A DNA stretch of 64,000 bases. It comes from Cyclobacteriaceae bacterium (GTDB taxonomy: Bacteria > Bacteroidota > Bacteroidia > Cytophagales > Cyclobacteriaceae). The DNA lies in NCBI GenBank assembly GCA_028285445.1, contig JANQPQ010000010.1, positions 1 through 64,000 on the forward strand. The letters are read 5' to 3'. Made by a program: the position numbers and the translations under genes. Of this stretch, positions 33,075 through 41,889 are shown one piece after another. Below the pieces are notes generated by a model. The model searched no databases. It worked only from the letters and a program-made list of their open reading frames with translations, and was not told where the DNA came from. The first letter of the stretch is position 1. Each line of letters starts with the position of its first letter.

Positions 33075-34556
33075 ATGGAAAAATACGATCTTGTAATAAT
33101 TGGAGCCGGTCCTTCTGGTTATGCAGCCGCCATGAGAGCCATCGATTTCAGAAAGAGGGTACTTCTAATTGAACGCCAAAGAATAGGAGGAACCGGGGTC
33201 ACTAACGGTGCACTTTCATCTAAAACCTGGTGGGAACTATCACGCGAAGTGGCAACTCTTCGTGGCCATGTCAGTCGCTATAATCTCACAGCTCCTGAAG
33301 TTAACTACCGCGAGATTCAATCTGAGGTTCAAAAAGCAGTTGCAGAAAGAAAAGGCCTGCTTACAAACCATATGGAATTACTGAAGCAGTCGACTTATTC
33401 CGAGTATTTGAATTTTAAAGAAGGGAATGCCCGGCTGCTAAATGAACATGAAATTGAGATCGAAAACAATGGAGGGAAGGAAACTGTACATGCAGAATAT
33501 ATCATCCTTGCCACCGGTAGCAGGCCCAGAAAGTTGGACCACCTTCCTATAGATGAGAAGATTGTATTGACTAGTGATGGCATTGAACAACTTGATGACT
33601 TTCCAGAAAGTATGGTGATAGTAGGAGCTGGGGTGATTGGATGCGAATATGCCACCATATTCTCCGGATTCGGAAAAACGAAAGTTAATCTTATCGATAA
33701 AGGAGATCGTATTCTTCCCTTTGAAGACGAAGATGTGGTAGACGTGATTGAATCCAATATGGAAGCCAAGGGAGTGTTGATACACCGCAATTCCAAGCTA
33801 ACTAAAATGGAGATTGTTGATGGAAGGGTGCAGTACGAGCTTGAGTACACCGATGGTAAGACTGAAATATTCAACGTTGAAAAAGCCCTGATCTCTATAG
33901 GGCGGATTCCGAATTATGAGAACCTGGGCCTGGAAGAAATAGGAGTGGAGATTGATGCCAGGGGTATTAAGGATGATGACACGCAGACCAGTGTGCCAAA
34001 TATTTATGCAGTTGGAGATATAACTGCTGATATTGCCCTGGTAAATGTTGGAGAACTTGAAGGGAGATATGCGGTAGAAAGAATTTTCGGTCAGCCCAAA
34101 AGAAAGCTGGTCTACGAGAATATTAGCACTATCATGTTCCTTCATCCTGAGGTAGCTGGTGTGGGCCTGAACGAGATCAGGGCCAAGGAACAGGGCACCG
34201 ATTACAAAGTGGCTAGCCTTCGTTATGATACTATTCCTCGTGCCATAGCGCAGCGCGATACACAGGGCTTCATAAAGCTACTGGTTACCAATGATGAGAA
34301 CATGAAGATATTGGGGATGCGGGTTGTAGGCCAACATGCTTCCAGTGCTATTCAGGCGGTGGCTCTATTGATTTCTATGGACAAAGGCATTGAGGAACTT
34401 GCAGAATGTGTCCATCCACATCCATCAATTATAGAGGGTATCCAGGAATGCGTAAGGATGCTGTTTGGAAAATCGTTGTTTAAACCAGGGGCATTTGGCG
34501 ATCATATGCGATGCGCTACCTGTCACGATGGCGTTTACGAAGACATCGAGTTTTAG
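33075..34556 (+). CDS. FAD/NAD(P)-dependent oxidoreductase of the lipoamide dehydrogenase/transhydrogenase fold, lacking the redox disulfide
   Basis: The 493-residue flavoprotein has an N-terminal FAD motif (VIIGAGPSGYAAAMRA), a second nucleotide motif (VIVGAGVIGCEYA), an FAD-contact VYAVGD-like motif (IYAVGDIT) and the C-terminal dimer-interface HPHPSIIEG. The family active site GGTCxNxGCxPSK reads GGTGVTNGALSSK: G41 and A46 replace both cysteines. Classical disulfide chemistry is therefore impossible; a transhydrogenase-like or quinone/dye-reducing activity is more likely. The C-terminus has C480-A-T-C483-H. It converges on the nitroreductase gene with a 4-bp overlap. Confidence 0.82.
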   Translation: MEKYDLVIIGAGPSGYAAAMRAIDFRKRVLLIERQRIGGTGVTNGALSSKTWWELSREVATLRGHVSRYNLTAPEVNYREIQSEVQKAVAERKGLLTNHMELLKQSTYSEYLNFKEGNARLLNEHEIEIENNGGKETVHAEYIILATGSRPRKLDHLPIDEKIVLTSDGIEQLDDFPESMVIVGAGVIGCEYATIFSGFGKTKVNLIDKGDRILPFEDEDVVDVIESNMEAKGVLIHRNSKLTKMEIVDGRVQYELEYTDGKTEIFNVEKALISIGRIPNYENLGLEEIGVEIDARGIKDDDTQTSVPNIYAVGDITADIALVNVGELEGRYAVERIFGQPKRKLVYENISTIMFLHPEVAGVGLNEIRAKEQGTDYKVASLRYDTIPRAIAQRDTQGFIKLLVTNDENMKILGMRVVGQHASSAIQAVALLISMDKGIEELAECVHPHPSIIEGIQECVRMLFGKSLFKPGAFGDHMRCATCHDGVYEDIEF

Positions 34557-35233
34557 TAATACACTGCTATATCTTCTATGCGCTTCCGGGTAATGTTGGG
34601 CACATAAGTGTCGTCGACCGGATAACCTACAGGGATCAAAAGAAAAGGCTTTTCGTTTTCAGGCCTCTCCAAGACCTTGCTCAAGAAATTCATCGGGCTC
34701 GGGGTGTGAGTAAGCGCTACTAGCCCGGCATCATGAATAGCTGCTAGTAAAAAGCCACAGGCCAAGCCCACAGATTCACTTACGTAGTAATTATTCTTCC
34801 GACTACCATCTTCTGCTGGCTCCCAGTTTCTTCGGAAAACTATGATAAGGTATGGCGCGATTTCCAGGAAAGGCTTATGCCAGTCGGTTCCCAACGGTTT
34901 CAACGCTTCCAGCCACTCCTCGGGCATTCTGCCGTTATAGCTTTCATATTCTTCCTTTTCCGCCTCAACCCTAATCTTGGCCTTAATTTCCGGATCAGCA
35001 ACCACACAGAACGTCCATGGTTGCTTATGGGCTCCGGAGGGCGCCGTAGAGGCAGACAAGATCACATTGTCAATTAGCTCCTTGGGCACAGGCCGATCAG
35101 AGAAATCTCGTACAGTCCTACGCTTTTCCATCCAGTTGCGGAAAGCCTGACTTCTCTCCAGGGCTTCCTCTTCAGGGTAAGTTTCCTTGATATATTCGAT
35201 ATACTCGTATCCGTCGATGAGTTTGGTTTTCAT
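34553..35233 (-). CDS. Nitroreductase-family flavoprotein
   Basis: The 226-residue FMN enzyme has the RRTVRDFSDRPVP flavin-phosphate motif, the STAPSGAHKQPWTF block and a C-terminal PVGYP segment. The helix with ESVGLACGFLLAA is typical of the subgroup that includes iodotyrosine-deiodinase-like proteins. It is usually an NAD(P)H-dependent reductase; the substrate cannot be stated. A 29-codon membrane ORF ends 4 bp before its start on the same strand. Confidence 0.85.
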   Translation of the reverse strand: MKTKLIDGYEYIEYIKETYPEEEALERSQAFRNWMEKRRTVRDFSDRPVPKELIDNVILSASTAPSGAHKQPWTFCVVADPEIKAKIRVEAEKEEYESYNGRMPEEWLEALKPLGTDWHKPFLEIAPYLIIVFRRNWEPAEDGSRKNNYYVSESVGLACGFLLAAIHDAGLVALTHTPSPMNFLSKVLERPENEKPFLLIPVGYPVDDTYVPNITRKRIEDIAVYY

Positions 35234-35237
35234 TTTA

Positions 35238-35327
35238 TCAGGTATTAAAGAAAAATATAATGCCGATAATAAGACCTACTATGAATAGGAATAAAATCCG
35301 GCGCCAGGAAATCTGCACTTTCACCAT
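35238..35327 (-). CDS. Candidate 29-residue single-pass membrane peptide
   Basis: The frame has a basic N-terminus (MVKVQISWRR) and then an uninterrupted hydrophobic stretch (ILFLFIVGLIIGIIFFF) ending NT. Its TGA lies 4 bp before the nitroreductase ATG, suggesting co-transcription. The composition is that of a genuine small membrane protein rather than random sequence, but it is short and has no clear ribosome-binding site. Confidence 0.4.
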   Translation of the reverse strand: MVKVQISWRRILFLFIVGLIIGIIFFFNT

Positions 35328-35405
35328 GCTGCAATTTAGTGGTAAATATCAAAACTGCTTGTAAAAAACGATTCGCAGTTCAGCAAGAGTTTGGGCTATT
35401 CCTTA

Positions 35406-36878
35406 TTAGTATTTTGCTGGTTTTTGACCTGGGATTGTCTGCTGAATGAACTCGCGGATATGCTCATTGGCGGTCTGCAGGTCTTCTCTTCGCAAATACA
35501 TCATGTGGCCGCTACGGTAGCCTTCAAATCGAAACCTGTCTTTCATCTTCCCGCTGGGATCGATGTGCCACATGGTATACTTGGCGTTAAAGTAAGTGGT
35601 AGCACCATCGTAATAGCCAGACTGTACCATCACATTTAAGAAAGGATTCTGAGCCATGGCTTGCCGCAGGTTTTCCCCGGTATTGTCACCGCTGCGGTCC
35701 CAGGGTCGCACCGGTCCGAACATGTTGTACTTGATGTCAGTCTTGTAGTTCAGTTCCTCACGCAGATAGTAGTTTATTGCTGGAGTGAAGGAGTGTAGCC
35801 AGGAAGTAAGTTCAGAATTGAAATCTGGCCTTTCACCCGCATCCTTGCGATCGAGTCCTTTGTATCTTGAGTCTAGCCTGCCTACCGTAAATCCCTCGTC
35901 TCGTAGAAGATCTTTCCAGAAGAAAGAGGTAGGCACGTCGAGGTTGTGTTGTAGAATGGTTTCCTCAGAAAGACCAGAATAGTAAGCCATCTTTTGGGCT
36001 GCCGCCTTTCTTTCTCCTTCTTCAACAAAACCTCCTTTTGCCATCACTGGTATTAGCTCGTTAATAGTATAGGCCTCCACTTCTGGCAGTAGTTCATCAA
36101 GGTCTTTCGATTGCAGATCTGGAGCCAATGCTTCCTGATACCAGGCAGCAGCAGCGAAATACGGTAGTCGGTTAGCTGCACCTACCGGTCCATCACGATC
36201 GATTCCTAGTCCTGTCGGTGACACCAGAATAACTCCATTCAGATACATCCACTGCCTGTTTTGTAGCTCAAGTGCTAATCCTGAAACGCGGGTGGTGCCA
36301 TAGCTTTCCCCAATCAGGTACTTTGGCGAGCGCCACCGATTATTTCTGGAGACGAAGGTGTTTATCCAGTCGGCGAGATACTTTATGTCAGCATTAACAC
36401 CGAAGAAGGTCTCTTTTTTAGTTTCCTTATCCAGAATTCGTGAATAGCCGGTATTAACAGGGTTTACAAAAACGATATCTGCCACATCAAGGATGGAATA
36501 CGGATTCTCTCTAACACCATAGGGTTGAACAGGGTATCCTTCATCATCAATGTTAAGTATTCTTGGTCCCGTATATGCAACGTGCATCCATACTGAAGCT
36601 GACCCAGGGCCTCCATTGAAAGATATAATCAGTGGCCTCGTTACTCGGTCTCTTACATTCGATCGCTGATAATAAGTATAGAATAAACTAGCCACGGGCT
36701 TGCCGTCTTCATTCCAAACCGGTTGCGTGCCGGCAGTAGCTGTATAAGCGAACCGTTGGCCTTTCACCGTTACTTCGTGGTTTGTTGTTACTGCTGATTC
36801 GCCCTCCAGCATTCTACTCTGACTAAAAGCAGTGAAGGCAGAGGTGCAAAGGAATATGAGTACTACGGATCGTTTCAT
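35406..36878 (-). CDS. Secreted S10-family serine carboxypeptidase-like protein
   Basis: The product has 490 residues. The start at 36878 is chosen because it opens a signal peptide (MKRSVVLIFLCTSAFTAFSQ); the open frame extends 39 codons further without protein character. Family marks are the oxyanion motif FNGGPGSAS (~87-95), nucleophile S192 in GESYGTTR, the Asp region SGYYDGATTYF and the His region YRSGHMMY. It should cleave C-terminal residues in the periplasm or outside the cell. The fold and triad are clear; the substrate is unknown. Confidence 0.9.
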   Translation of the reverse strand: MKRSVVLIFLCTSAFTAFSQSRMLEGESAVTTNHEVTVKGQRFAYTATAGTQPVWNEDGKPVASLFYTYYQRSNVRDRVTRPLIISFNGGPGSASVWMHVAYTGPRILNIDDEGYPVQPYGVRENPYSILDVADIVFVNPVNTGYSRILDKETKKETFFGVNADIKYLADWINTFVSRNNRWRSPKYLIGESYGTTRVSGLALELQNRQWMYLNGVILVSPTGLGIDRDGPVGAANRLPYFAAAAWYQEALAPDLQSKDLDELLPEVEAYTINELIPVMAKGGFVEEGERKAAAQKMAYYSGLSEETILQHNLDVPTSFFWKDLLRDEGFTVGRLDSRYKGLDRKDAGERPDFNSELTSWLHSFTPAINYYLREELNYKTDIKYNMFGPVRPWDRSGDNTGENLRQAMAQNPFLNVMVQSGYYDGATTYFNAKYTMWHIDPSGKMKDRFRFEGYRSGHMMYLRREDLQTANEHIREFIQQTIPGQKPAKY

Positions 36879-37000
36879 TGGTGCACTAAGTTGGATTGAG
36901 GTTAGTAAAGTGCGGAAGATAGAGAATTGCCCATTGTGCCGCAAGCGCTTTGCTAAGAGTGGTAAGGGTCCAGAAGCTGCTGTAAAAGCAGCCAAATTAG

Positions 37001-37333
37001 CTATTTGGGCTCTAGAGACATTACATGCTGGTAGGCCTCTTCCAGGGTTTCAGACAGAAGTTCCATGTCATCATAAAGGGAATCAGGAATGAGCACATAG
37101 TCTCGCATGAAAGCTCCGTGTGATTTGAAAGGAGTGGTGCTGTGTTCCTTCATAAATTTCTTGCCAGCGTCTTTTGGCAAGCGGATACCAATTTCGCCGT
37201 CTTTGTTCAGCATGGAAAACATGTAGCCATTAGCGGAAGTGTAGCACATATTTTTTCCCTTACGTTCAAATTTTCCGCTGTGAGCAACGAGTTTATCGTA
37301 GTAAGCCAGCTTTTCTTCCCAATTCTTACTCAT
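37001..37333 (-). CDS. TfoX N-terminal-domain-like small protein
   Basis: The product has 110 residues; ATG 37333 gives MSKNWEEKLAYYDKLVA, and the ATG three bases upstream is equally possible. The core GKNMCYTSANGYMFSMLNKDGEIGIRLPKD resembles the TfoX/Sxy N-terminal fold. No HTH is seen, so a competence-regulator role should not be assumed. It overlaps the 3' end of the SRPBCC gene upstream by 8 bp, indicating co-translation. Confidence 0.65.
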   Translation of the reverse strand: MSKNWEEKLAYYDKLVAHSGKFERKGKNMCYTSANGYMFSMLNKDGEIGIRLPKDAGKKFMKEHSTTPFKSHGAFMRDYVLIPDSLYDDMELLSETLEEAYQHVMSLEPK

Positions 37334-37793
37334 CATTGGTAGTGTTGTCAGTCTGCTGTTTTTCCACAAATACTTTGAAGTTGTTCATCCACTTTTCTCC
37401 CTGCTTACGATACATGCTTTTGAAAAATATGAACATAAGGCGTGGCATAATCCAATCTATTCTTGTGTAGACGGTTTCAGTTTCGTACCGGGTTGTATTC
37501 TCATCAACAGGCGTGAACGTACATTTATAGGTATTGTCCATATGCTTGTGGTGGTAGTGGGCCTCAAAGCTGTCTGGTAAATTATTGGCGGTAATGGTTT
37601 CAACCAGTTCCATGGTTCTTTTGCCATACGCATAGTACATTTTTGAAACTGCACCATTTTGGCCAGCAGTGCCACTAATCAATTCCTTCTTCTGGAAGCC
37701 TTCCTGAAACTCCTTGAGGTTTTCCGGGTTTGCAAAGATCTTTGTTACTAATGCAATCGGTTTAGCAATATCAATTGAGCTTTTGAATTTCAT
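37326..37793 (-). CDS. SRPBCC-fold (START/Bet v1-like) lipid-binding family protein
   Basis: The 155-residue cytosolic protein has the SRPBCC pattern: MKFKSSIDIAKPIALVTKIF, then strands ending in ENTTRYETETVYT and a long C-terminal helix (KSMYRKQGEKWMNNFKVFVE). The family binds hydrophobic ligands or modifies aromatic compounds; nothing narrows this down. It is followed by the TfoX-like gene with an 8-bp overlap. Confidence 0.72.
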   Translation of the reverse strand: MKFKSSIDIAKPIALVTKIFANPENLKEFQEGFQKKELISGTAGQNGAVSKMYYAYGKRTMELVETITANNLPDSFEAHYHHKHMDNTYKCTFTPVDENTTRYETETVYTRIDWIMPRLMFIFFKSMYRKQGEKWMNNFKVFVEKQQTDNTTNDE

Positions 37794-37858
37794 GAGAGCG
37801 AATGGCTTAAGAAGTTTATTTTATCAACTTCCAAAATTATCTGATAGAATCAAAACCG

Positions 37859-37881
37859 GGTTACAAGACCGTTTTGTAACC
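37859..37881. promoter_or_regulatory. Palindrome GGTTACAA-N7-TTGTAACC upstream of the SRPBCC gene
   Basis: Perfect 8-bp arms (37859-37866 and 37874-37881) lie 66 bp before the SRPBCC start. No T-run follows on either strand, so a protein operator is more likely than a terminator. Confidence 0.4.
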
Positions 37882-37942
37882 GAAAATTATGATGGGTGGT
37901 TAGGGAGGGGCGGGCTTTGGGTAGCCGAAGGAGGAAGGGGGT

Positions 37943-37972
37943 GAGGTCATCTTTGGGATTTAAGATGACCTC
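37943..37972. terminator. 11-bp perfect hairpin after the NTF2-like gene
   Basis: GAGGTCATCTT (37943-37953) and AAGATGACCTC (37962-37972) flank an 8-base loop, 10 bp past the stop of the 37982 gene. No U-tract follows, so it may be a transcript-stabilising hairpin or a weak terminator. Confidence 0.5.
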
Positions 37973-37981
37973 GGTAATGAG

Positions 37982-38335
37982 TTAGCTGCCGTAGAAGAAT
38001 TGTTCTTTCACGATTTTGCCATCTTGCCATTCTTGTACAGAAACCTGGTCGTAATTTCTTACGCCCCAATCTCTATGCGTGTAGTCATAGTGCCATTGCA
38101 CCATGGTTGTATTTTCTCCAACGGTTACTTTTACTGGTTGTGCTCCACGGAATTCAGTAATGGCGCCAAAGAATTCCTCTTCCCTTTGTCTGTTTGCTTC
38201 TTTGCCCACCACCGGTTCGCTGTTATTTTCCTGCATAACAACGTTATCATCATAATACTTTTCAAACGCCTCCAGGGCATTTCCCTGCATTACCATGTCG
38301 TTCAAGTCGCTAATATTTTCTAATAATGTTGACAT
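37982..38335 (-). CDS. SnoaL/NTF2-like small protein
   Basis: The 117-residue protein has the cone-shaped NTF2-like pattern: LEAFEKYYDDNVVMQENN, VGKEANRQREEEFF, WHYDYTHRDWG and the final VQEWQDGKIVKEQFFYGS. Such proteins are small-molecule binders or isomerases; the substrate is unknown. It lies downstream of the Crp/Fnr gene on the same strand with a 97-bp gap that contains no gene. Confidence 0.75.
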   Translation of the reverse strand: MSTLLENISDLNDMVMQGNALEAFEKYYDDNVVMQENNSEPVVGKEANRQREEEFFGAITEFRGAQPVKVTVGENTTMVQWHYDYTHRDWGVRNYDQVSVQEWQDGKIVKEQFFYGS

Positions 38336-38432
38336 AATTATTTTTCGTTAAGATTTAAGCAAAGATCAACACCTGCCCTTCAGCCTAAAATGAAGTGGTT
38401 TAATTAATTCTCTTGAACTAGTTTAAGATTGG

Positions 38433-39017
38433 TTATTGTTCCCTGATAATCTTTGCTCTGATCTTGCTAAGAAATTCAGGTGTGAACCCCAGGTAGGAGG
38501 CGATGAGATACTGAGGTACACGTTGTTCTATCTGCGGATATTGTAACCGAAATTGCTGGTAGCGTTCTTCAGCTGAAAGACTTAAGGTATTAATTATCCT
38601 TTTTTGACTGGCGATGAATGCGTTTTGTAGAATGATGCGAAAGAAACGTTCCATCTTAGGAACCTCCGAAAAAAGCAGTTCTTGATTCTCAGCAGAGAAT
38701 TGGGCCAGGGTGCAAGGCTCTAAGCACTGTACGTTGTACTGCGCCGGCGTCTGATTTACAAAACTACCGAGGTCTGCACACCACCAGTCTTCAATTGCAA
38801 ACATTGCTATATGTTCGTCGCCATTTTCATCGACGTAGAAGGTTTTGAGGCAGCCACTCATAACGAAATTTTCGTGTTGGCAGATATCACCTTGTTGTAA
38901 AACAAACTGTCCTTTGAGGTATTTTCGGAAATTTACTTTAGCAATAACCTTCTCAGTTTCCTCCGTGGTGAGGGCAACATGCTTATTTATGTAGTCGATT
39001 AGGCGGTGTGGCTCCAT
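38433..39017 (-). CDS. Crp/Fnr-family transcriptional regulator
   Basis: The product has about 194 residues; ATG 39017 is preferred over TTG 39029. The N-terminal cyclic-nucleotide-binding-like barrel is present (KGQFVLQQGDICQHENFVMSG). The C-terminal part (YQQFRLQYPQIEQRVPQYLIASYLG) is a HTH ending FTPEFLSKIRAK. There is no FNR-type cysteine cluster, so oxygen sensing via iron-sulfur is unlikely. This subgroup is very common in Bacteroidota; effectors are mostly unknown. It is divergent from the 39090 gene. Confidence 0.82.
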   Translation of the reverse strand: MEPHRLIDYINKHVALTTEETEKVIAKVNFRKYLKGQFVLQQGDICQHENFVMSGCLKTFYVDENGDEHIAMFAIEDWWCADLGSFVNQTPAQYNVQCLEPCTLAQFSAENQELLFSEVPKMERFFRIILQNAFIASQKRIINTLSLSAEERYQQFRLQYPQIEQRVPQYLIASYLGFTPEFLSKIRAKIIREQ

Positions 39018-39089
39018 TTTTGCCCCCAATTTAGGTTATTCCCTGTGAATACGATTTTCACTAACTTGAATTTATAAAATCCTACGAGT

Positions 39090-39815
39090 ATGAACGCTAT
39101 TAAGAGGCTTACCCTAAGTTTGATTGTAGTTTTCTCCATTGCTAGTCACTTGTCTAATGCCCAATCAGATCCCACCATGGATCCTAATATGGTAATGAAC
39201 TGGGTGACAGGAGCAGATGTAGATGCCATTCCTAACTGGAATCAGCCACTACAAGGACTAGTGGGCACCCCATTTTTGAAATCAGAGTGGAGTAGGGGAA
39301 CGTTGTTGCTGGCCAGTGGTAATGAAATGGAGGTTGATCTTAAGTATGATATCTATCGGGATCAGGTGAGGGTGCGAAGGGTAACAGGTGATTCGCTGAT
39401 AGTACAGCCAGGCTTGATCCGTGAATTTGCTTTTGAAAACATGCTTGTGGATCAATTGCGATTCATTTATTTGCTGAATGTGAAGCAAGTAGATAGGAAT
39501 TCTGACATTGGTTATTTTCAGCAGGTTTGGAAAGGCGAGAACTATTCTTTGTTGGCGAAGTGGGTCAAGGAAATGCGCATGGCAGAGCGGCCATCTGCAT
39601 ATTCTTCGGGTAGAAATTACAACGAGTTAGTTAACAAGCCTAAGCGGTATTATGTACTACGAGACAACGTGCTAATGAAAGTAAAACCCAAAAAGTCGGA
39701 TATTCTCAAGTTATTTCCTGAGCACAAAAAGGAGATTGCAGATTATCTCAGTGGCACCAAGGGCAAGATAGACGAGAGACGCATGAAAGCTATTGTCGAG
39801 CTGATAGATAGCTAG
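39090..39815 (+). CDS. Secreted hypothetical protein
   Basis: The product has 241 residues with a signal peptide (MNAIKRLTLSLIVVFSIASH, cut near SNAQ). No membrane helix or known motif is seen after it. The mature part has a beta-rich region (FLKSEWSRGTLLLASGNEME, VDLKYDIYRDQVRVR) and a basic C-terminal part. I do not recognise the family. It ends 11 bp from the convergent hisIE stop with no visible terminator between them. Confidence 0.6.
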   Translation: MNAIKRLTLSLIVVFSIASHLSNAQSDPTMDPNMVMNWVTGADVDAIPNWNQPLQGLVGTPFLKSEWSRGTLLLASGNEMEVDLKYDIYRDQVRVRRVTGDSLIVQPGLIREFAFENMLVDQLRFIYLLNVKQVDRNSDIGYFQQVWKGENYSLLAKWVKEMRMAERPSAYSSGRNYNELVNKPKRYYVLRDNVLMKVKPKKSDILKLFPEHKKEIADYLSGTKGKIDERRMKAIVELIDS

Positions 39816-39826
39816 GAATTGACTTT

Positions 39827-40414
39827 TCAGTCTTGGTGTCTTTCAGATAATACCTGGTAGACCGCATCTAAGGACTGCCCTTTTAGTACCAGCAGCACTT
39901 GCAGGTGATAAAGTAAGTCTGCGGTTTCTTCCAGTAGAGCTGAATTGTTGTCATTTTTTGAGGCGATAACCACCTCTACGGCTTCTTCACCAACTTTTTG
40001 CGAAATTCTGTCCAGGCCTTCCTCGAAGAGTTTATTTGTATACGAACCGGGTGTCGGATGCTCTTTGCGATCCATTATAATTTTCTCAAGCACTTTCAGG
40101 TTGAAGTGATCTTTGTCACCAAAACAAGATGGAGTCCCCTTGTGGCAGACAGGTCCCGCGGGCTTAGCTCTTATCAGTATGGTATCCTGGTCGCAGTCGG
40201 TTGTAATATCTTCCACGCTTAGGTAGTTGCCGGATGTTTCACCCTTTGTCCAAAGCCTTTCCTTGGTTCTGCTATAGAAAGTGACACGACTTTCATTCAA
40301 GGTTTTGTCCAGGGCTTCCTTATTCATATAGCCCAACATCAATACCTGCTCGGAGGTGGCGTCTTGGATAATGGCCGGTACTAATCCGTTTCCCTTCTCA
40401 AAATTTACTTCCAT
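39827..40414 (-). CDS. hisIE: Bifunctional phosphoribosyl-AMP cyclohydrolase / phosphoribosyl-ATP pyrophosphatase
   Basis: The product has about 195 residues and performs the second and third steps of histidine synthesis. The HisI domain has FYSRTKERLWTKGETSG and the metal-binding DCDQDT and PVCHKGTPSCF. The HisE domain follows with VGEEAVEVVIA and ETADLLYHLQVLL. The start at 40414 gives MEVNFEKGNGL and a 4-bp gap after hisF; an in-frame ATG at 40447 would overlap hisF by 29 bp. It is the last gene of the operon. Confidence 0.95.
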   Translation of the reverse strand: MEVNFEKGNGLVPAIIQDATSEQVLMLGYMNKEALDKTLNESRVTFYSRTKERLWTKGETSGNYLSVEDITTDCDQDTILIRAKPAGPVCHKGTPSCFGDKDHFNLKVLEKIIMDRKEHPTPGSYTNKLFEEGLDRISQKVGEEAVEVVIASKNDNNSALLEETADLLYHLQVLLVLKGQSLDAVYQVLSERHQD

Positions 40415-40418
40415 GATA

Positions 40419-41174
40419 TTAAACTCTAATGCTAATGCCTTGTTCATTCAGATATCTCTTCAGTTCCGGGATAGATATTTCTTCGTAGTGAAAAACGCTT
40501 GCCGCAAGTGCAGCATCTGCCTTGCCGGAGATAAAGGCCTCTTCGAAATGCTCTAGTTTACCAGCTCCTCCTGAAGCAATGATAGGGATTGGGACGCTTT
40601 GGTGTAATTTCTCCAATGCCTCCAGAGCAAAACCACTTTTGGTTCCATCGTGATCCATACTGGTGAATAGTATCTCCCCTGCTCCAAGTGTTACCAGTTG
40701 AGAAGCCCATTCGAATAACTCACGGTCCGTTGCTTCTTTACCTCCACTTACAAATACTTGCCATTTGTCATCAACTGTCTTAGCATCGATGGCAACTACA
40801 ATACACTGGCTGCCGAATGCCAGAGATAAGTCTTTTACCAGATTAGGGTCCCTCACCGCTGCGGAGTTAACCGCTACCTTATCTGCACCGGCATTTAGAA
40901 GGCGCTCCACATCCTGTTTTGACCTGACCCCTCCACCAACGGTGAAAGGTATGTCAATTTCTGCCGCAATGTTTTCTACCAGGGAGACCAGCGTATGCCG
41001 ACCATCTTCAGTGGCTGTGATATCCAAAAAAACCAATTCATCAGCTCCCATCCTGGCATATAGCGCTGCTAACTCCACGGGGTCGCCGGCATCCCTGATG
41101 TTTTGGAAATTTACTCCCTTTACGGTTCTGCCGTCTTTTATATCAAGACAGGGTACAATTCGTTTAGTTAGCAT
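40419..41174 (-). CDS. hisF: Imidazole glycerol phosphate synthase, cyclase subunit
   Basis: The 251-residue TIM-barrel enzyme closes the imidazole ring using ammonia from HisH. It starts [17 protein letters not shown] with the catalytic aspartate in CLDI, a second aspartate in [10 protein letters not shown], and phosphate loops VGGGVRS and [10 protein letters not shown]. It overlaps hisA by 11 bp. AICAR, the side product, links the pathway to purine synthesis. Confidence 0.97.
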   Translation of the reverse strand: MLTKRIVPCLDIKDGRTVKGVNFQNIRDAGDPVELAALYARMGADELVFLDITATEDGRHTLVSLVENIAAEIDIPFTVGGGVRSKQDVERLLNAGADKVAVNSAAVRDPNLVKDLSLAFGSQCIVVAIDAKTVDDKWQVFVSGGKEATDRELFEWASQLVTLGAGEILFTSMDHDGTKSGFALEALEKLHQSVPIPIIASGGAGKLEHFEEAFISGKADAALAASVFHYEEISIPELKRYLNEQGISIRV

Positions 41175-41889
41175 CAGTATATTCTGCCAGGTGGTCTAAT
41201 GATATTTTGTTTTCGTAAATGGCTTTGCCCACGATTACTCCGGTCACCCCTGTACTGCGTAACTGTTCCAAATCGTTAGGTTTGGCAACTCCGCCACTCG
41301 CCACTAGTGATATCCCCGTATTCTCCTTTAGAATTTCTTCATACAGTTCTACATTAGGCCCTGCCAAGAGGCCATCACGAGATATATCTGTACAGATGAT
41401 TTGCGTTACCCCCATTTGTACGTATTGTCTGATAAAGAACAATGCTCCATGTCGACTGCTCTCTGTCCAACCGCGGGTAGCAATTTTTCCATCCAAGGTA
41501 TCGGCTGATAGGATGATCGTTTCTGGTCCAAATTTTTCAAGCCAGGAAAGAAACAAATCTGGCTGTGTAACTGCCAAACTACCGCAGGCCACCTGTGTTG
41601 CTCCCAATTGCAAGGCCTGTTCTATATCCCCCTCTGATTTGATTCCGCCACTAAAATCGATTTGCAGGTTAGTTGCAGCCGCTATGCTTTCCAGCACGTT
41701 AAAGTTCTTGACTGCGCCTGCCTTGGCGCCGTCAAGATCAACCAGATGAAGGTGGCTAATACCGGCGCCTTCAAATTTTTTGGCCACCGTTACAGGGTCT
41801 TCACTATACACTTTGGCACTTTCGAACTTACCCTGGCTCAGTCTTACGCACTTGCCATCAATAATATCTATTGCTGGTATTACAATCAT
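41164..41889 (-). CDS. hisA: ProFAR isomerase
   Basis: The product has about 241 residues and isomerises the phosphoribosyl-formimino intermediate. [18 protein letters not shown] and DLDGAKAG carry the catalytic aspartate, and the phosphate-binding loops are DFSGGIKS and [11 protein letters not shown] 41889 overlaps the hisH stop as ATGA, a coupling arrangement; an ATG five codons further up lies inside hisH and is less likely. It is a paralogue of hisF, as in all organisms with this pathway. Confidence 0.96.
   Translation of the reverse strand: MIVIPAIDIIDGKCVRLSQGKFESAKVYSEDPVTVAKKFEGAGISHLHLVDLDGAKAGAVKNFNVLESIAAATNLQIDFSGGIKSEGDIEQALQLGATQVACGSLAVTQPDLFLSWLEKFGPETIILSADTLDGKIATRGWTESSRHGALFFIRQYVQMGVTQIICTDISRDGLLAGPNVELYEEILKENTGISLVASGGVAKPNDLEQLRSTGVTGVIVGKAIYENKISLDHLAEYTDAN

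Noticed and set aside
34512-34526. CxxCH at the C-terminus of the 33075 flavoprotein as a cytochrome c haem site
   Set aside because: The protein has no signal peptide and is a cytosolic-type flavoenzyme; covalent haem attachment occurs outside the cytoplasm. A redox thiol pair is a better hypothesis.
36879-36995. N-terminal extension of the S10 peptidase
   Set aside because: It would hide a clear signal peptide starting at 36878.
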